Origin: Bacteroidales bacterium
Lineage (GTDB): Bacteria; Bacteroidota; Bacteroidia; Bacteroidales; Muribaculaceae
Direction: 5' to 3'
Assembly (NCBI GenBank): GCA_004552395.1
Contig: SFOK01000013.1
Location: forward strand, 1-25,990
DNA: 25,990 nucleotides
Positions within the stretch are counted from its first letter, which is position 1. Each line of letters opens with the position of its first letter. The notes beneath the pieces were generated by a model that searched no databases, was not told the DNA's origin, and was given only the letters and a program-made list of their open reading frames with translations. A program made the translations under genes and the position numbers. Of this stretch, positions 22,657-25,990 are shown in pieces.

Positions 22657-25521
22657 ATGAAAAAATTTATCTACGCTCTCGCTTCGGTAGCGATGCTGGG
22701 CTGCATGTCGGCCAATGCCATCGACTGGACAGAAGAGGGGCTTAACATTGCCATGGGCAAGACCTCGTGGTGCTCCACAGGTGATGCCAAAGCCGGCAAC
22801 GACGGCAACGTGGGTTCCCGCTGGGAATCTCAGCATTTCGCGCCCCAGTGGTGGGCTGTGGATCTCGGCGAAGAGAAGGATCTGGACCGCATCGAGATCA
22901 AATGGGAAGGCGCATACGCCTCAGAGTGGGCTATCTATGTGCTCCAGGACGCTCCCAAGTTTACAGAGGTTTCAGAGGCTGTGACCGATCCCGCAGGTGA
23001 GGTCAAGACGTTCAACAAACTTGACGCCGGCCAGCTCGGCACACCGATCGCCACAAGCGAGCAGTACCCCGTGACGGACCTTTACACCACAATCTCAGGT
23101 CTTGAGAATGTGAAGGCGCGCTATCTGCTTATCGACTGCACAAAGCGTGCTCTCCCCTATGGTATCAGCTTCTGGGAGTTTTATGTAAGCGAGAAGATCG
23201 CTGACGCCAATGTAGTGGCCAAGATTTCCGTGGGCGACATGAAGGTGAAGAAGGATGTGCCTTTCTCGTTCAAGGTTGCCAGCCTCAACCGTGTGGGCGC
23301 TCCTGTGGCAGAGAACGTGACAGGTGCTACTTTCACTACATCTGATCCTTCGCTGAACATAGCAGCCAACGGTGCTGACGGCTACACACTGACAGCTACC
23401 AAATATGGCAAATACAGCTTTGAGACAAGCGCTGTGATCGACGGCAACACTTTCACCGCCACAAGCAATGTAGAGGTTGGTCCGGACTGGGAAAATCTCC
23501 GCAACCTTGCCGACGTGAACAAGAATGGTCTTGCCAAAGCATACGCCAGCCATAACCCGACACAGGCTTATCTCTCGAACGACGGCAATATCGGCACACG
23601 CTGGGTCGGTTCTACCGATCCCTGCTGGTGGTTCGTGGATCTTGGCAACACTTACAAGATCACACTGACCGAGGCTGAATTTGAGGCCGCCGGTGCAAAA
23701 GTATATGAAGTTTACACGGCTACCACAGCCAATGTAGTGAAGAACGATGAGGACGGCACAGAGACAATCGAGCCTGTATGGGGCGAGACACCTGTGGCAC
23801 GCGTAGAGGGTCTGCCCTCACAGAATCACCTCATCGACACACAGGTGATCAACGGTGTATCGGCACGCTACGTGAAGTTCTCCTTCCTGGAGCCGAGTCT
23901 TGGTTACCCCGTAAGCCCCTGGGAGCTCCGTGTAGCTGGCGAGCCCGACCATGCCGAGGTCCCCGGTTCGGTACAACTCACAGCATCCGCGACCGAGATT
24001 CCCGCAAGCGAGTCAGTGACATTCACAGCCAAAGTTCTCGGCGACTACGGTACAGAGATCGAGGCTCCTGTCACCTACGAGCTTTCCAACAACACATCGG
24101 GCGCTGAGATCACCGAAGAGGGTGTGCTCACGACTACAAAGAAGGGTTCTGTTGACGTGGTCGGCAAATCCGGCAATATCGTATCTGACCCCATCACCGT
24201 CACCACAGTAGCTGCAGGCGAAGACCTGGCGCTCACATCGAAGGGCGCAACAGCTGTCGCCAACGGCGAAACTGACGCTTCGACCCTCATCGACGGCAAC
24301 GACGGTTCACTCTTCATATTCACTGAGGGCGGAGCCAACGAGCAGGACCACAATGTAGTGATCGACCTTCACCGCCTCGTCGACATCGACATGGTACGCG
24401 TACACATGGAAGGCGCTTCTTCCTCCAACTATACCATCGACTTCTCCAAGGACGGCGAGAATTACACAAGCGTATACTCTTATGAGGGTCCCGACGCCAT
24501 CGACGGTTACACTCACAACCACTATGGCAAGGACGGCAAAGCCACTCGCTATGTCCGCCTGCACTCCACACGCAACGGTACGGGCTACGGTCTGAAGATC
24601 TATGAGATCGGCGTATTCGGCGAGACTTATCTGACAAAGGATGGCAACACATTCACCGGCAAGTGGGATGCCGACGACTTCGACAACCAGGTGACTGTAA
24701 CTGACGGCTATGTAGACCTCACGGCTGTGACCGGTCTTCCCGCCACCAAGCCTGAGGTTGAGAACAATCCCAACCTGCTTCTCGTGGTCGGCGACGACTG
24801 CGCATTCAAGGGTGCTTCCAACGTAGTGGTCAAAGATACCGAGGGCAACTACTCAGCCACTCTGATCGACCTCTACAACACTTCGAACTTCGTGCCCAGC
24901 ATCAAGGTTCAGGCCGCCAAGATCAACGTTCACGTGAACTTCGACAAGGAGAACGTCTACGCTGAGGCTTATCTGCCCTTCGTTTACACAGCTCCCGCCG
25001 ACACAGAGCTCTATCAGTTCAACGGTGTGGATCCCGACGGCAACGTTTATCTGACCGACGCAGCTACCAGCTTCGCCGCCAGCGTTCCCTTCCTCGTTAA
25101 GCTCAACACCAACATGAATGTGCTTTCAGCTGAGAATGTGGCTCTCGATCCCGTGCTTCCCACAAACGCGGCAGCCGCTCCCGACATCACTCCGGTGGCT
25201 CTGATAGGCACTTACAGCAAGTACTCAACCGACCGTGGTTCTGTCTATAAGGTTAAAGACGGCGAACTCCGCGAGCTTCTCTCAGAGGAGAGCATCCTTC
25301 CCTTCGGCGCTTTCACCACAATCAACGGTGTGACACGCGACTATAAGATTCTGCCCGCTATCGGCAGCGTGGATACAATCGTATCGGGCGAGACTGCCGT
25401 AGACGTTTACACTCTCGACGGTGTTAAGATCAAATCGGGCGTAGCAGTGAAGGACGCTGCCAAGGGTCTTTCCACCGGCATCTACGTGATCGGCGGCAAG
25501 AAGGTGCTTGTACGCAAATAA
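22657..25521 (+). CDS. Large secreted protein with three discoidin-like and Ig-like domains
   Basis: A 954-residue protein starting with a signal peptide (MKKFIYALASVAMLGCMSANA; the MLGC could be a weak lipobox). Three F5/8-type-C/discoidin-like domains are visible at about 25-175 (DGNVGSRWES...WWAVDLG), 280-428 (DGNIGTRWVG...WWFVDLG) and 523-657 (LIDGNDGSLF...NVVIDLH). Ig-like beta regions lie at about 184-275 and 437-521. A further beta region (about 660-900) precedes a C-terminal segment (about 908-954; VDVYTLDGVKIKSG...GIYVIGGKKVLV) resembling the sorting or surface-retention tails common in this group. No catalytic domain is evident, so glycan binding or adhesion is the likely role. It is monocistronic with its own promoter and terminator. 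Confidence 0.82.
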   Translation: MKKFIYALASVAMLGCMSANAIDWTEEGLNIAMGKTSWCSTGDAKAGNDGNVGSRWESQHFAPQWWAVDLGEEKDLDRIEIKWEGAYASEWAIYVLQDAPKFTEVSEAVTDPAGEVKTFNKLDAGQLGTPIATSEQYPVTDLYTTISGLENVKARYLLIDCTKRALPYGISFWEFYVSEKIADANVVAKISVGDMKVKKDVPFSFKVASLNRVGAPVAENVTGATFTTSDPSLNIAANGADGYTLTATKYGKYSFETSAVIDGNTFTATSNVEVGPDWENLRNLADVNKNGLAKAYASHNPTQAYLSNDGNIGTRWVGSTDPCWWFVDLGNTYKITLTEAEFEAAGAKVYEVYTATTANVVKNDEDGTETIEPVWGETPVARVEGLPSQNHLIDTQVINGVSARYVKFSFLEPSLGYPVSPWELRVAGEPDHAEVPGSVQLTASATEIPASESVTFTAKVLGDYGTEIEAPVTYELSNNTSGAEITEEGVLTTTKKGSVDVVGKSGNIVSDPITVTTVAAGEDLALTSKGATAVANGETDASTLIDGNDGSLFIFTEGGANEQDHNVVIDLHRLVDIDMVRVHMEGASSSNYTIDFSKDGENYTSVYSYEGPDAIDGYTHNHYGKDGKATRYVRLHSTRNGTGYGLKIYEIGVFGETYLTKDGNTFTGKWDADDFDNQVTVTDGYVDLTAVTGLPATKPEVENNPNLLLVVGDDCAFKGASNVVVKDTEGNYSATLIDLYNTSNFVPSIKVQAAKINVHVNFDKENVYAEAYLPFVYTAPADTELYQFNGVDPDGNVYLTDAATSFAASVPFLVKLNTNMNVLSAENVALDPVLPTNAAAAPDITPVALIGTYSKYSTDRGSVYKVKDGELRELLSEESILPFGAFTTINGVTRDYKILPAIGSVDTIVSGETAVDVYTLDGVKIKSGVAVKDAAKGLSTGIYVIGGKKVLVRK

Positions 25522-25582
25522 TACATGACTGATTCCGTGCGGGCCGGACGACTTGCCCGCATGCGATGAAATACCCTTTTCG

Positions 25583-25621
25583 ATGGGCTGTTCCGGCGAT
25601 ACCGGCGCAGCCCATTTTTTT
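25583..25621 (+). terminator. Rho-independent terminator of the discoidin-protein gene
   Basis: ATGGGCTG (25583-25590) pairs with CAGCCCAT (25608-25615), enclosing CCGG and CCGG, followed by a run of seven T (25615-25621). Confidence 0.92.
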
Positions 25622-25765
25622 GTCCGCGCGGGGATCTGCGAGGAGCGCAGAGGGTTTTGCGGAGAGGGAAAATGCCGGCCGCCGGGCCGGGAGCGAGTCA
25701 TACGATACATACGATACAATAGCCACATAACGCGAGTTCGGGATAAGCGATCCCCCAAGAAAGTT
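25622..25765. other. Non-coding stretch up to the insertion sequence
   Basis: No gene is seen. CATACGATA is tandemly repeated at 25699-25707 and 25708-25716. The left end of the insertion sequence must lie somewhere between about 25700 and 25765; the bases around 25725-25745 (ACATAACGCGAGTTCGGGAT) are a candidate terminal repeat, but the right end is outside the window. Confidence 0.4.
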
Positions 25766-25799
25766 GAATCGGCAGCTTGAAAAAGTTGCCGATTCTTTT
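25766..25799 (+). terminator. Hairpin shielding the transposase
   Basis: GAATCGGCAGCTT (25766-25778) pairs with AAGTTGCCGATTC (25783-25795) over 13 bp with one G-T wobble and a GAAA tetraloop, followed by TTTT. It would stop transcripts coming from outside the element. Confidence 0.75.
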
Positions 25800-25828
25800 G
25801 GTAATATCACTGATATGTAGTAATTTAG
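25797..25828 (+). promoter_or_regulatory. Transposase promoter
   Basis: TTTG (25797-25800), a 20-bp spacer and TAATTTAG (25821-25828), one mismatch from the -7 consensus. The -33 box overlaps the T run of the hairpin just upstream. Confidence 0.55.
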
Positions 25829-25854
25829 AGGTAGCAAACAATAAATACTGTATC

Positions 25855-25990
25855 ATGATTACCGAGAGTAAAGTTACTGAAATTTTCTGTGTTGCGGATG
25901 ATTTTTGCAAAGAATTTGAAGTCGAGATGGCAAAAAACTCCCTTGCGTCCTCTCCTGACACCCCGAAACGCCGCCGGAAGCGTATGATGT
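25855..25990 (+). CDS. Transposase N-terminus, probably IS982 family, cut by the window edge
   Basis: An open frame from the ATG at 25855 runs without stop to the window end, giving 45 codons. It begins MITESKVTEIFCVADDFCKE and continues into a basic segment (PKRRRKRMM). This start (MITExKVTEIFC...DDFCK) is the pattern I know from IS982-type transposases of Bacteroidetes; the catalytic DDE residues would lie beyond the edge. Whether the gene is intact cannot be judged. Confidence 0.7.
   Translation, partial: MITESKVTEIFCVADDFCKEFEVEMAKNSLASSPDTPKRRRKRMM

Larger units (their letters stand above)
25725..25990 (+). mobile_element. Left part of an insertion sequence, probably IS982 family
   Basis: The segment holds a strong hairpin, a transposase promoter and the start of a transposase gene that continues beyond the window. 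The left boundary is an estimate because the opposite inverted repeat is not visible. IS982 is suggested by the N-terminal sequence of the transposase. Confidence 0.55.

Overview
The window looks like part of a chromosome from a gut Bacteroidales, most likely Muribaculaceae (S24-7). Three things point there. Promoters carry the Bacteroidetes -7 box TAnnTTTG, often with a -33 TTTG about 20 bp upstream. Shine-Dalgarno sequences are mostly absent. The protein families (DUF4252-type proteins, short-chain-type threonine dehydrogenase, fused RibBA, a TonB-dependent receptor, a secreted discoidin protein with a GIYVIGGKKVLV-like tail) are typical of the group. The assignment is inferred from content; no database was searched.

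Layout. 1-2.6 kb: an operon of a small secreted DUF4252-like protein, an ECF-type sigma factor, a membrane protein that is probably its anti-sigma partner, and a second DUF4252 protein. 2.8-5.4 kb: rfbD (dTDP-rhamnose synthesis) followed by prfC (release factor 3). 5.4-6.4 kb: repeat-rich intergenic DNA, a candidate structured RNA and a lone lipoprotein gene whose upstream region has an 11-G tract. 6.4-8.7 kb: divergent kbl and tdh, which together turn threonine into glycine and acetyl-CoA. 9.2-12.3 kb: fabD, then asd overlapping a dipeptide epimerase that carries a signal peptide. 12.5-15.7 kb: mdh and a TonB-dependent receptor. 16.1-20.7 kb, minus strand: ribBA with a structured leader, an S9 family peptidase and tRNA-Leu(TAG). 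21.1-22.3 kb: tRNA-Pro(TGG), a truncated aldo/keto reductase, and ogt. 22.4-25.5 kb: a 954-residue secreted discoidin/Ig-like protein with a long leader. The right edge cuts an insertion sequence, probably IS982 family.

Most genes are ordinary metabolism or cell-envelope functions, and I see no clear multigene novel system such as defence, biosynthesis or conjugation. The less explained material is between genes. It includes a three-hairpin leader on ribBA that lacks recognisable FMN-riboswitch elements, two candidate structured RNAs (about 5579-5715 and 20977-21086), 9-bp-period repeats in separate intergenic regions, repeats that duplicate terminator arms, and inverted motif copies flanking the truncated reductase/ogt unit. 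All RNA folds were paired by eye and all functions are family-level assignments from visible motifs.
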